Shown: positions 1-12,100 of the stretch, in pieces
How positions within the stretch are numbered: position 1 is the first letter of the stretch
Layout of the letters: every line of letters begins with the position of its first letter
The notes under the pieces: model-generated
What the model saw: only the letters and a program-made list of their open reading frames with translations
The model's database searches: none
What the model was told of the DNA's origin: nothing
Source: Apostichopus japonicus
Lineage: Eukaryota > Echinodermata > Holothuroidea > Aspidochirotida > Stichopodidae
NCBI RefSeq assembly: GCF_037975245.1
Contig: NC_092564.1
Location: forward strand, 23,982,984 to 24,046,983
DNA length: 64,000 bases
Direction: 5' to 3'
Position numbers and translations under genes: made by a program

Positions 1-59
1 TTAATATCATGCGTGTTTGCAAGATACGCACTCCCTCACACCCGCAGGAAGAAGAAGAT

Positions 60-650
60 TACAAGAAGACAGAAACCCAACCAGCATCAAGTGGCTTATA
101 TGACAGAGAACTTTGCAAAGAACAAGATGCCCCAAATTGCTATGAAAAATCTTGCTTCGTTTGGGAATTATCCTAGTTTAAAAGTCATGTATGGGAGCTG
201 TCATTTAGTAAATCTGTGATGTCGTAAGTGTCACTAGGATCCCAACGTAATCTTTCTGTTTGTTTTTCTGTTCAAACAATGTTAACAGTGTTGCCACTGA
301 AACCACCATTAGCACCACTGAAGCCATCATTATCTCAAGTTAAGAACTTTTTTAGATTCAGAATTAGGTAAACCCATCTCCATTTACAGAAAATGCACAT
401 TGTAATACCTACAGAATAATATAAGAAAAATTGAAGCAGATTTGGGCTGAATAATGTCATGTTTTACACTTGATCAAGGCTTTTAACGTGTGTGTCAAAG
501 AACATTACATCTAATTACCATATCTCCCAACTGGAATAAGACTTCTCCTTAGCTGTTTAGGGGAAATTGTTCTTGACATAATTTATTTCCATCATATATC
601 CAATAATAATAGTTGGGTTTGTGTCCTTTCAATGGGGATAGCCACCATTT
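60..650. repeat. Dispersed repeat family R1, copy 1
   Basis: Aligns by eye, in order and same orientation, with 23060-23540. Shared blocks include the CATATGACAGAGA-type start, GTTAACAGTGTTG with CACTGAAACCA, CCCATCTCCATT with ACAGAAAAT, CTTGATCA and TGGAATAAG. No coding potential beyond a short shadow frame. Family not recognised; probably an old transposable element. Confidence 0.7.
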
Positions 651-1156
651 GACGACTCACTTGCACAGGACCGTATTACAAAAACCTCTGTTCCCCGATG
701 TCGAATCCTATACTAGCCGATATTTTCTTACTCCGAAAGATGCTTCTATGTTTCTGTGTATGAGTCCGTACTGTACACTATCGGGTTGAATATCTTACAC
801 ATCTACTGCTGTATAGTTCTGGCAATGCTAATACACAGAAGTTGTCGAAGAAGTCAAGCATATATTATGCTGGTAGGAATTATATACTGTAGTTGAAGAT
901 CAGGTCAAATCTATGTGAACAGGCAAATTCCTGAAGATCATCCAGTAGCAGACAAGCAAGAGAGATTTTGTAAAATATTACGCACGTCATACAAATCATC
1001 GTACCCACAATTTTCCCAAGTGTGACGTCGAAATTCTCTGTAATGGTCACAGGTTTTGCTGGTATTTGAGGAGATTCTACTGCGAAAATGTGGCGAGTGT
1101 TTATAGAGATATAAGGGAAAGTTTCAGAGTGGATGAGGGAAGAAGATTTCTTATTT

Positions 1157-1233
1157 GAGAATTATAAAAAAAAAAATTATTGAGAATTTAAAAAAAAAAA
1201 AATATTGAGAATTATAATATAAAAAAAAAATCA
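1157..1233. repeat. A-rich tandem repeat, three units
   Basis: Three copies of a roughly 27-30 bp unit, ATTGAGAATT followed by a run of A. Confidence 0.7.
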
Positions 1234-2167
1234 TTATTGGCCATATTGGGTGAGAGTACTTCTGTAATGCTAATAGTTTCCTTGTTTGCTTATCGCTGAT
1301 TAACATTTCCCTTCAGTAGATCTCTTGCTTTCATGAAGACATGAAACAACTTCACCTCCAAGGAGTGACAAAGAGTCCAAAAAGCAAAGTGATCACTCTA
1401 AACCATGCAGTTACATGTGTTTCTATGATTACTGTCCACTTTTAAGTACCTAAACACTTGAACTACCTATACACTTTTGGTGAAAATGTCCATATTCTGT
1501 TTGCAAAAACTTCCTATGCCTGTTTGTCCATTTTTTGAAGGGATCTGGGGAGGCTGTTGTGTTCATCAATGCTAATGCTGCCCGTGCATTGAATCATGAC
1601 AGGAAGTTGTTAGTGTGATTAGATACTTCCAGGTGTTAAATCCATTCTACATGAGTTTTTTGTGTGTGCAAATTCCCCATCTGGCATATTATTAAAATTG
1701 TTATTATTTAAGATCATTACGACTATTTCCTACCAGTGTAATTTTTAAAGGTGCACACCCAAGTTGAAATGGTGTTGATTGGAGGAATTCATTGTATTTG
1801 TATTGAGTATATGAGTATTATTTATTCTCAAGATCCTCGGGATGCACTTCTTGTGTCCTTTCGCTCAATATTTAAGACCACCTGTTGAGTCTTCAGCAGT
1901 ACAAATGTTATTCGGGTCGTATCAGTATCTCTGTTTGTGGATGTTTTAGTACGAGACACTGTGATTAAATTATATTTGTATTTTTATTCTGTGTTTTTGC
2001 CTTACTTCTCTCAACCATAACACACGTTTAAAGTTCAAGTTCTATGGTTAGGTAGACAAATTCCCCTTTAAATCCATGTCACCTTGCTAAATGAGAATCA
2101 AATTTTATGAGGGGATATATTTGAAAAATATTTAGATCATGTGTACTTAATTACTCTCCCCATTCCT

Positions 2168-2925
2168 CTTATACATGTCTCGACCGATCAAGGGCGGCGG
2201 AACCGGGGTGGGGGGGGCACAGGGGGCACGTGCCCCCCACTTTTCCTCAGGTTAAAAATGTGCCATTTTTCTACATAAAAATTGTACTCTTGATCACCTT
2301 ATTAGGTCAGCGATATTTCAGTAAGAGATCTAATCCTAATTTAGAAGTATTAATGACTTTCTGTTGGTCAAACTCAAATGTTTACTACCACAAGGCTTCT
2401 AACATTCTGGTGAGTGCCATTATGCATATTCAATTTGCCCAAAAAATCCTAATGCATTTCCAAAAATGCATTGCTATATTACATTGTGACTTTGTAATAA
2501 GCAGAAGCCATTTATAGCCTACTATGAATAATAAGTATAGATTTAATATCCCATAACCTACCCCATCCTTCGTATTTTGACATATTTCATTTGCTTTCAT
2601 GCATGTATCGATCGCGTGTGCAGGGACTTGGACTTTATAATGATTTCACCTCATTTTGTCTCAAAAGAAAACTTGTTCCTTGTTTCCCAATTTGCACATT
2701 GGATATTGCAGTGCTAGTATGCATTTTTTCCTTGAAGGACGGGGGGGGGGGGGGGCATTGATGGAGTGATGTGTATACGTAAATAAGATAATACAATAAG
2801 AGTTATAAAGGGTACTAAATATCAGGCTGCATCAGTCCAATCAAATTTCTGCAAAGTGCCTTTCGACGTCGGTGCCTCCCCAGATTAAAAGTGCTTCCGC
2901 AGCCCTTGCCACCGATCTTCCTAGC
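2168..2925. repeat. Possible foldback/MITE-like element with a 16-bp GC palindrome
   Basis: An arm at 2189-2203 (CAAGGGCGGCGGAAC) is nearly the reverse complement of 2893-2908 (GCTTCCGCAGCCCTTG). Near the left arm is a perfect palindrome GGGGGCACGTGCCCCC at 2222-2237. The interior has no coding potential. Outer limits and any target-site duplication are not resolved. Confidence 0.35.
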
Positions 2926-3053
2926 TTACAACAATTGGTTAACATTTTTACACTGTGCTGCCCCTCCCCACCCCCCTTGACCCTTTACCAGTAAGTGACC
3001 AAAATTTTGTTTTCTTCTCTTAAAATTTTTTTTTTTTTTTTCGATAATCCTAG

Positions 3054-3161
3054 GCCATCCAGATGAATTCACTTACACAAGTCAAGGGGACAGTCCGACG
3101 GTGGACACAATCGATGATGCAAAACAATTTGAAGAAACTAAAGATGCCTTAAATCTCCTAG
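3054..3161 (+). CDS. MYO5: Myosin V exon w1 (motor domain)
   Basis: Starts after a poly-T tract and TAG, ends before GTAAGG. Enters in phase 1 (the first two bases complete a Gly codon) and leaves in phase 1. Encodes [14 protein letters not shown] and the following [16 protein letters not shown], matching the upper-50K segment of myosin V motors. It is the first exon in the window; earlier motor exons must be upstream. Confidence 0.95.
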
Positions 3162-6100
3162 GTAAGGTATAGCAGATCTAGGCTGTCTTGGTTCTGTTTG
3201 TAAGCAGCTGGTTTACATTCACAGTGCAGAGAATTCTTATTTGTTTTAATTTTCCTTTACTCAAAGTTTTGGCTTTTGTATTACTGTTGCAGCAGACACT
3301 TACAGCATTTGCAATGTTTAAAAAAGGCTGTGGTATTTGTAATAACCCATCACTGCATAGCCTATTCTTTCTGCATTTTTATGATATAGGTAAAAAAGCC
3401 TAGCCTAATTTGCATTTAATTAAGGCAGAATCATAATTGTCATTACCCTCTTAGGCCTTACACCTGACTTATTGTTACTTGATAGGCTTTGTGTAAAACA
3501 TGACTTACTGTTTGTAAAATGGATAATTTATTTGGCGAGAAGTGAAAATGTGGGTATGAAAGGGATCCAACCCTTTCAACATAAGAAATTCTTGCTTTGG
3601 TAGCATAATGACTATTAATGTATAGAGTGATATCAGGTGTGTACCTAGACTTCTGTTTTAGGAAGCCCCAATACTTTTCTAGGGGGGGGCATGACCTATT
3701 ATCTAAACATTTAGGGGGAGGTTATTTCACTGTGATATGCTCTGCTAAAGGCCCAGCCTAACTGTTGACACTTTTCTTTTTTCAAAAGAAACCAAAGTTG
3801 TTCAGGTGATATAATATATTCTGACGAAAAGATAATAAACTAAGAAAAATATTTTGCAATCTTGTTGTGTTGGACTAGTAGAGTTTGATTCACAGTAAAC
3901 ATCACCATATAACTCCAATCATCGCTATGTTGTGTATTAGATGTCGGCATCGTAGAGCTTTTATCACTCTCTCATCTTCTCACTCATCAGCAGTATCTGC
4001 TGCTATGAATCAAGTTCACCATGAGCTCTGTCTCTCACTCTCTCCTCCTTGATTCATTACACCCTCTGCATCATTATAGAGGTATTAAGGTTGCATCCTC
4101 TCTCGTCAATTACTCTCCTCCAGGTATCGACGAGAAGACGCAGATGGTTATCTTCCAGATCATGTCTGCCGTGCTACATTTTGGGAATGTGGATATCAGG
4201 CCGGGGGACAGAGAGAGCAGTAAAATAGAGGTGAAGACATTGTCTATGTCCATTATAAACAAATGCTTTGATTTAGCTTCTAAATCGTCTAAGCAATGAC
4301 AGATTCATTTTAATCTTGAGCTTTTCATTTGGTTTTCAAGATGCATTTTGGGTTGGGCTGTAACTTGTTCACATTCACCCATTATCGTATGTATGTATGT
4401 ATGTATGTATGTATGTATGTATGTATTTTAGATCCTCCTGCAAGCAGGAACTTGCGAAGAAGCCTCATTGGCTTATCAAAGCCGCAAGCTGACCGAAGTC
4501 TCTTACATTCATATTTAACTTCCATGATTATGAATTGTCAATTGTCAACATCTCTGTAACTGGACGACATACTAATCTGGAGTGACTCGAACCAGGGACC
4601 TTATGATTGAAAGGCACCGGCGTTAACCACTGAGCTAATACTCCACTGATTGGGATACCCCTCAGTGTAACTACCAGATGCATGCGGTTAAAACCACTTG
4701 GCAGCTCCTTATTGGAGAATAACAAAATATTTTATTTCAATAGATAAAATTTTACATCGCACAAAAGTTATATTAATATTTTAGTTTCATATGAACAATC
4801 CTGTGAAGATTATGCCTAATGTCACCATTCCTTCTTTTTTTCTTAATCGATTTTTGAGGACCAAAGTAGCAGCTTGTGTTTTATTGCACCTTAATGTTCC
4901 TTAATCCTTAAAGGGGCGTTCTGATGGCAGAAAATGTGACTCTTAGATAGAGAAAAAGAAAAGTATTTGAAACTGTTAGATGAAAACCCCATCTCAATAT
5001 CTTGTCCCAAACTCAAGATATGATTGATTAAATGGCTGGATAATCCCCTTGACCCTTCCCTGAATCCCCTGGATTCTTCCCTGGGGTAAATATATATGAT
5101 TAATTAAATGGCTGGATCCTTCCCTGGAGTGAAGATATGATTGATTACATGGCTTGATAATCCCCTGGATCCTTCCCTGGAGTTAAGATATGGTTGATTA
5201 AATGGCTTGATAATCCCCTGGATCCTTCCCTAAAGTGAAGATATGATTGATAAAATGGCTGGATAATCCCCTGGATCCTTCCCTGAATCCCCTGGATTCT
5301 TCCCTGGAGTAAATATATGATTAATTAAATGGCTGGATAATCTCCTGGATCCTTTCCTGGAGTGAAGATATGATTGATTAAATGGCTGGATCCTCCCCTG
5401 GATCCTTCCCTGGAGTGAAGATATGATTGATTAAATGGCTGGATAATCCCCTGGACCCTTCCCTGGAGTGAAGATATGATTGATTAAATGGCTGCATTAT
5501 CCCCTGGGTCCTTCTCTGGAGTGAAGATATGATTGATTAAATGGCTGGATAATCCTCTGGATCCTTCCCAGGAGTGAAGATATGATTGATTAAATGGCTG
5601 GATGATCCCCTGGATCCTTCCCTGGAGTGAATATATGATTGATTAAATGGCTGGATAATCCCCTGGACTCTTCCCTGCAGTGAAGATATGATTTATTAAA
5701 TGGCTGGATAATCCCCTGGATCCTTCCCTGTAGTGTTTCACAGTAGGAATTGTGTGATGTCATACCGGCCAAACGTTGTTCAGAGGCTTTACTTTCCTAG
5801 TATCATTTTCTTGTTGATTCATCCTCAAAACCCGATTGGCGAATGCCACCGGAAATTCTCTTTAGGTATGATACCACTACAACAGTGTGGCAAATGCCAC
5901 CGGAAATTCTCCTTAGGTATGATACCAATACCATTTCCTGTGGCGAATGCCACAGGAAATTCTCTTTAGGTATTATACCACTACCCCAGTGCGTCGATTG
6001 CAACCAAAAAGAGCTGCCTTATTGTACAGATAATTTTAAGCTGTCAATGTTCTCAGTTACAATAACGCTCACGGTTAATTTTGTTTGTTTTCTAAATGCA

Positions 6101-9100
6101 GAGGGACAATGAGAACTTACCGATCCTGTGTGAACTTCTTGGAATCGACCTGGTTCAAATGAGACAGTGGCTGTGCTGTAGAAAGATCGTCACCGTACGA
6201 GAAGTCCTCACCAAACCACTTCGTCATGACACCGTAAGTTTAAATTGGTCATGGTTACTATGAGGTTACTATACTTTTCTAGCATACCAGTAGCTTCGAG
6301 GCGACACTGCATTTTAATGCCCGAAGAGTAGCTTATGACTGATTCCTAAGGGGAGTATTTCTGTAAAAGGAGGGTTGATGCCTTATTTAGTGTCAAAGTA
6401 CTCTTTGGTTTTGTCGGTTGAGAATCGTGAGTTGACTCAAGCCAACTACTCTAATCTACATTACAATCAGTATATGAATGTGGCCTGCCTAGTGATGGTG
6501 ATGTACAGTAGTTACTAATACCTTATTTACGAGAAATTTAAATCGTCAAGCTTAGTAACTAGAGAAGTAAAGCGTTTCAAAACAAAAGCTTTAGCTGTAA
6601 GGTCAATAAAGAAGATTTTGTGGATATCAAAACCTTGTTCAATGATCTATGGTCTTGTTTCCTGTTTGAATATCTCTACAAAAAATACATGAACACAAAA
6701 TACCCTATTTAGTTTGTTGCGTACCTGTTACAAATGATGGTGGAAATATGAAATTACCAGGGGAGGAATAACCCCCATAAACACCTAGATCCCTGAGAAG
6801 ATATGCAAGGAGCATAGGCCAATCAGGAACAACCAATCAACATCGGATACTCTGAGACATAGACCAATCAGGGTTGCTAGACTAGACCAAGGCTGTTTAT
6901 TCTAAGTCTGCTTTAATTTAAATATTCAAGCAATTCAACATTCTATCAAATAAAGATCGATCAATGAGGATTCTATATTTCAGTGTACGTTGTCCCTTAA
7001 ACATGGTTGTTGTACAATTCGGCTGAAAATCATACCTGTATGCTGTCATATATTCAACCATAAACCAAGTCCCTGAAAATTTTGGAATATTGAGTCAATG
7101 AGCTGAATATGATAGGATGTAAATCAAGGATTTACATTAATTTTCCTTTTTTTTTTAAATTGATTCTGTTTTTGGTGGAGGTCATAGGTCATTTGGGTCA
7201 CAAGGGGTCAAATTGTGAAAACCTCGTAAACACGAAGAAGGGAATCATTGGCAGACCTCATATTTGGTGTGTAGGAGTACCACATTGTGTAAAAGAAGCC
7301 TATTGTTTTTGGTCGAAGTCAAAGGTCATTTGGGGTCATCAGGGTTCAAATTGTGGAAACCTTGTAATCACCATATCTCAATACTGGAACCTTGGGCCAA
7401 CCTTTAATTAGTGTGTAGAAGAACCACATTAAGTTAAAGAAGCCTATTGTTTTTGGTGGAGGTGAAAGGACATTGGTCACCAGGGGTCAAGTCGTGAAAC
7501 CCTCGTAAATATGTTCACCCTCACTATACATTACGTCAGATTCATGAAGGAAACTGCTCATGTTACATCATCGAAACCACAATGCAGTTTTGCATTCTGG
7601 TTTAAAGTTGATTCTGTTTCTTTGTCAGTAGCAGGTGTGTCCCTTGGAATTGTGTTTGTAATGTTTGTTCATTCATCATCCAGTGTTGTAAACACACAAT
7701 CTATCTTTCATTCTCTGGTTTGCCGTCATTCTGCTGATTACAATTTCGTTGTCTCGCCGACATACGTTCAATCATTTTAATCAGCTGGTTGCATTTTCAG
7801 TACGAGTGATCATACAAAGTATTCGTCACATGTATGTAGGTTTTAATATGAGCATACTCTTAACTACATTTCTCATCCTGCTCCCATGTTTTTATGTTCT
7901 ACTTATAGTCAGTAACAATTCTAAATTGGGAAGCACGTAGCCTAAAACCTTTACCCGTTTACCAGCATTTCTGACAAAGATTGCTATGTTGATTAGTCAT
8001 GGTGATACACTATCATGTAACTTGTTACATAAGAACATTCTAACGTGCACTGTATTGTTTCTCTGGAAGTATGCATGTTTGTTTGACAAAAGTGAAACAA
8101 ATATGCTTTTCTGTGCAAAAAGTCAATGTATAATATATGTGATGGTAGTATGTGTAAAGTTTAGATTTGAAGAAAACGGGGGGGGGGGGAGAGGGGGGGA
8201 GAACGAGGAAAAAGAAGAGACGAGAAGACAGTACTAGTAGCCTTTTCAATGTTCAGATCAACAAGGAATGAAATGTAACTTGTTCTCTTTCATATCTAGC
8301 AAGTTTATAGTAGTTTAATTTAAAGGTTAGCGGCCTAAATCATGTGATCATCGTTAGTAGAAGTGGTACATATTTTAATTTCCTGGAAAGCATTTAATCC
8401 CATTTAATCAGTATTTCATAGTTTCGCTCTTTAGAGTCGTAAGTGATCTTTTTCACCAAATCTCTTTCTTTATCAAGTGTTCATTCCAAGGAAGGTAAAA
8501 ACAAACAAATAAGTTTCTACCTTCGTAGACATCTGCAAGCAGTCATGTAAATATAGTGGCAAGGCATTTCAGGACTCAGAAAAGTCATGTCGTGGTAGAC
8601 CGTCCCAGATATGTTGCCAAAAAACATACAAGCAACTCGTAGTAATTTACGGAGCAATTGATAGAAAATAGAGAGAGCTTTGAAGTTAGAAAGCAAAATA
8701 AGAAATAAAAATAAACAGAAGAATAAAAATGATGCCAAACTGGGACTATGAGAGGGATGCAGCTGAGATATTAAAAATCGGTGGGAGGCGAATTCTAAAA
8801 GACCAAAGAATTAGATTCACGGAGGAAGCGGCGCAAATCCTCAGTTTAGGAAAATTTGTCCTTCATTCAAAGTGATGAAATCATATGCAAGACGTATGGT
8901 TCCCTCTATCTATTGTTAATATGAGAAGTCATTTCTGCTCCAGAAAATTGAAGCCATGATGTCGTGAAATGGTTCTTACTGTTTAAGGGAGGCGAGTGGG
9001 TCTTAAGAAATTCATGCTTTTCTTGTCTGTAAATGTTATAGGTGGGTTTGATCGCCTCAAGTTGCATGCTTCTCGTAGTTTTATGTTTTAAATAGTTTGG

Positions 9101-12100
9101 GGACCCTCATCAATTTCTTTGGAAGTATTTTGCCACGTCATTGGTCGGAATAGTTAGTTTAGAAAACACACCTTACGTTTTGGAAAATACTTAAGTGAGG
9201 GATGAAAGAGACTTTTGGAATGATTTTCTTTTGTAGACTGGACGATTTCAAAGAGATTTATTATATGGGTCCTTTGTTGGAAATTAGTTTGGGTAATTTC
9301 AGGTTTCATGTAAATTATGCATGCTTGAGTTCATTGATGGGATTGAGTGTAGTTAGTAACTAAATGTGTTGATTGGAAGAGTGCAGTGGGTCTGCTTGCT
9401 ATAGTCCGACATGTAAGAAATTCTTTGTTCTCTATTATGTTTGAAATTGAAAGATGTTAAGCACAATAGAAGGCAATTTATTTAAACAATGGCTTGTTAT
9501 TAAATTTAATAACAAAAAAAGTAATGGCAGGGCAAAAAATTGAATTTTAATATCTTTCTTTGATATGGTGGGGTGACCAGTCTAGGGGTGGAGGGGCCAG
9601 AGGTGGGTGGGGTATAAGAGGGATAGGTAACCCTCAAATAATTTGTTAGGAAAACAAATAAAAATTAGAAAGAAGAAGAAACATCCCAAAGACATTTCAT
9701 TGTTACTTGTTATGTATTTTACTGAAAAATATTACGAGGGAACAAGAAATATGAAAAAATACTGTAACTTCCATGGGTTCCTCACCAGGGCTCTGCCACC
9801 TTGGCGGCCCTCTGCACCCCAATGTACAATGTACCTCCACTCCAAGACAGAAATACCCACATTTGACACCACAGGTAATAGGAATGTTTATTGCAGTCTG
9901 CAAACTTTAACATGCAGCACCAGGAACAACATCCTATGTGATGGTTATTCAATCTTAAAAGATAAACTTAAAAAATACTGTTAAAATGAACCATTTTAAT
10001 GAATGGTGACTATGTGAGCAATCTTGCACTATGAGATAACCAGTAAATTTTAGTTCTGTGCATATTTTTCTTGTATTTGTTATTGTTATTGTTTAATAAT
10101 GTGACACTGGAGTCTCCTGCAGTATTGATTTAAAGAAAGTCTTTTAGACCTCCGTTGAATGAGCTGAATGTTCTTTGACGATTGTCTGCATAGCTTAGGG
10201 TAATGGCTGTATCAGCTTAAACAATTATATAATTCTTTAAGCTACACACTCTTAACTTGTGTTTTTCACCCCTTTTACTTGATTTGCAGGCTGTTTTTTC
10301 AAGGGACGCGCTTGCTAAGCATATCTACTCCCAACTGTTCTCTTGGATCGTGACTCAGATTAACAAGGCTATGGCCCCAACCATGAAACAGAAAGGATTC
10401 ATCGGTGTTTTAGATATTTATGGGTAAGCATCAGTTACTAGGTATCCATGGATAAGCATCTGGTACTAGGTATCCATGGATATGCATCTGGGACATTTAC
10501 TAGATGTTTGTGGGTAAGCATCTGGTACTCGGTATCCATGGATAAGCATCTGGGACATTTACTAGATGTTTGTGGGTAAGCAGCCGGTACTAGGTATCCA
10601 TGGATAAGCATCTGGGACATTTACTAGATGTTTGTGGGTGAGCATCCAGTACTAGGTATCCATGGATAAGCATCTGGTACTAGGTATCCATGGATAAGTG
10701 TCTGGGACATTTACTAGATGTTTGTGGGTAAGCATCTGGTACTCGGTATCCATGGATAAGCATCTGGGACATTTACTAGATGTTTGTAAGTGAGAGTCCG
10801 GTACTAGGTATGCATGGATATGCACCGGGGACATTTACTAGATGTTTGTGGGTGAGCAGCCGGTACTAGGTATCAATGGATAAGAGTCTGGGACATTTTC
10901 TAGACGTTTTGTGGGTAAGAATCCTGTACTAGGTATCCATGGGTAAGCATCTGGGATTATTTACTAGATGTTTTGTGGGTAAGCATCTTGTACTCAATGG
11001 ATAAATGTCTGGGTTATTTACTGTTTGTCTGTGTTTAAGCATCCAGTACTAAGTATCAATGGATAAGTGTCTGGGACATTTACTAGATGTTTTTGGGTAT
11101 GCATCTGGTACATTAAATACATTTATATGGGGTAGGTATGCACTATGTGTTCTCGGTAGCTTTCAATATCTGTGCTACATATCTATGTACCAACGTCTAT
11201 AGGTAAAATATTTCAGATGGATGCTAGAGTCAGCTGTTTTTATCACTTTGCAGAATCAGACAATGTTATGTTGATCTAATATTGCTAGTAATTTATTGCT
11301 TATATGTAAAGTTGTAGAGTGTCTGATGTTTTGATCTTCTTCAATGGCAAACCTCTGATGCAGATCCTGCTAGTATGGAGATGTCACGCACCTTCACTTA
11401 TATATCTATCTGCACAGGCTTGTGCAGTAGATAAGCAGTTTGTTTACAATTTGTATTCTCTTGAATTAAATTTTTATGTTGACAACAGTCTGTTTCAGGT
11501 TTTTCCTTCTGTTTTATTCCTTCTTAGATTTGAGATGTTTGACTTTAACAGCTTTGAGCAGTTTTGTATCAATTATGCCAATGAGAAACTACAGCAGCAG
11601 TTTACACAGGTAAGATTATGATGGTAGGAGAGATGTAGTAATGGTAGGAGAGATGTAGTAAGGAATTTAATAAACCATGGCAATGAGGGGTGAGGGTGGG
11701 GGTGGGGGAGGAGAAGGGGGTTAGGGGAATGACACCAGCTTATTCAAAATGGTTGATAAATGTGTCAGTTTCCCCTCAATCACCTGTTTTCATATGGAAC
11801 AGGGATGTAAGTCTTCCGGATTTTTAAGGAAATCCGGTTTTTTTTTTAATTCCAATAAGTCTTCCGTATTTTTACGGAAATCCGTTTTTTTTTTAAATTC
11901 CAATAAAGTTCCACAAAATTGTTCGAATATCAAAGACACAACGCGGCAAAAATGCCTGGCCCGTTGTAGCAAGCTAACTTCAATTTTCACTCATCGATCA
12001 CTCAAAATACCATTTCCAGTTTCGCATCATCGCATTGCACTTGTGCCATGTGAATATCGTTGCGTACGTGCGAACTTCAAATCGCTATAGCTCATTTCTG

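Noticed and set aside
1-3053. Upstream motor exons (P-loop, switch I)
   Set aside because: I looked for GESGAGKT-, NNNSSRFGK- and YHIFYQL-like translations and found none, so the exon before w1 lies before the window.
4560-4650. Functional tRNA gene on the minus strand
   Set aside because: Box A and box B are present, but the anticodon arm does not form a normal seven-base loop and the sequence continues into a SINE body with a microsatellite tail.
8729-8875. 48-codon frame starting [15 protein letters not shown]
   Set aside because: Intronic, no splice sites in a phase matching the neighbouring exons, and no similarity recognised; may be a chance frame or a transposon scrap.
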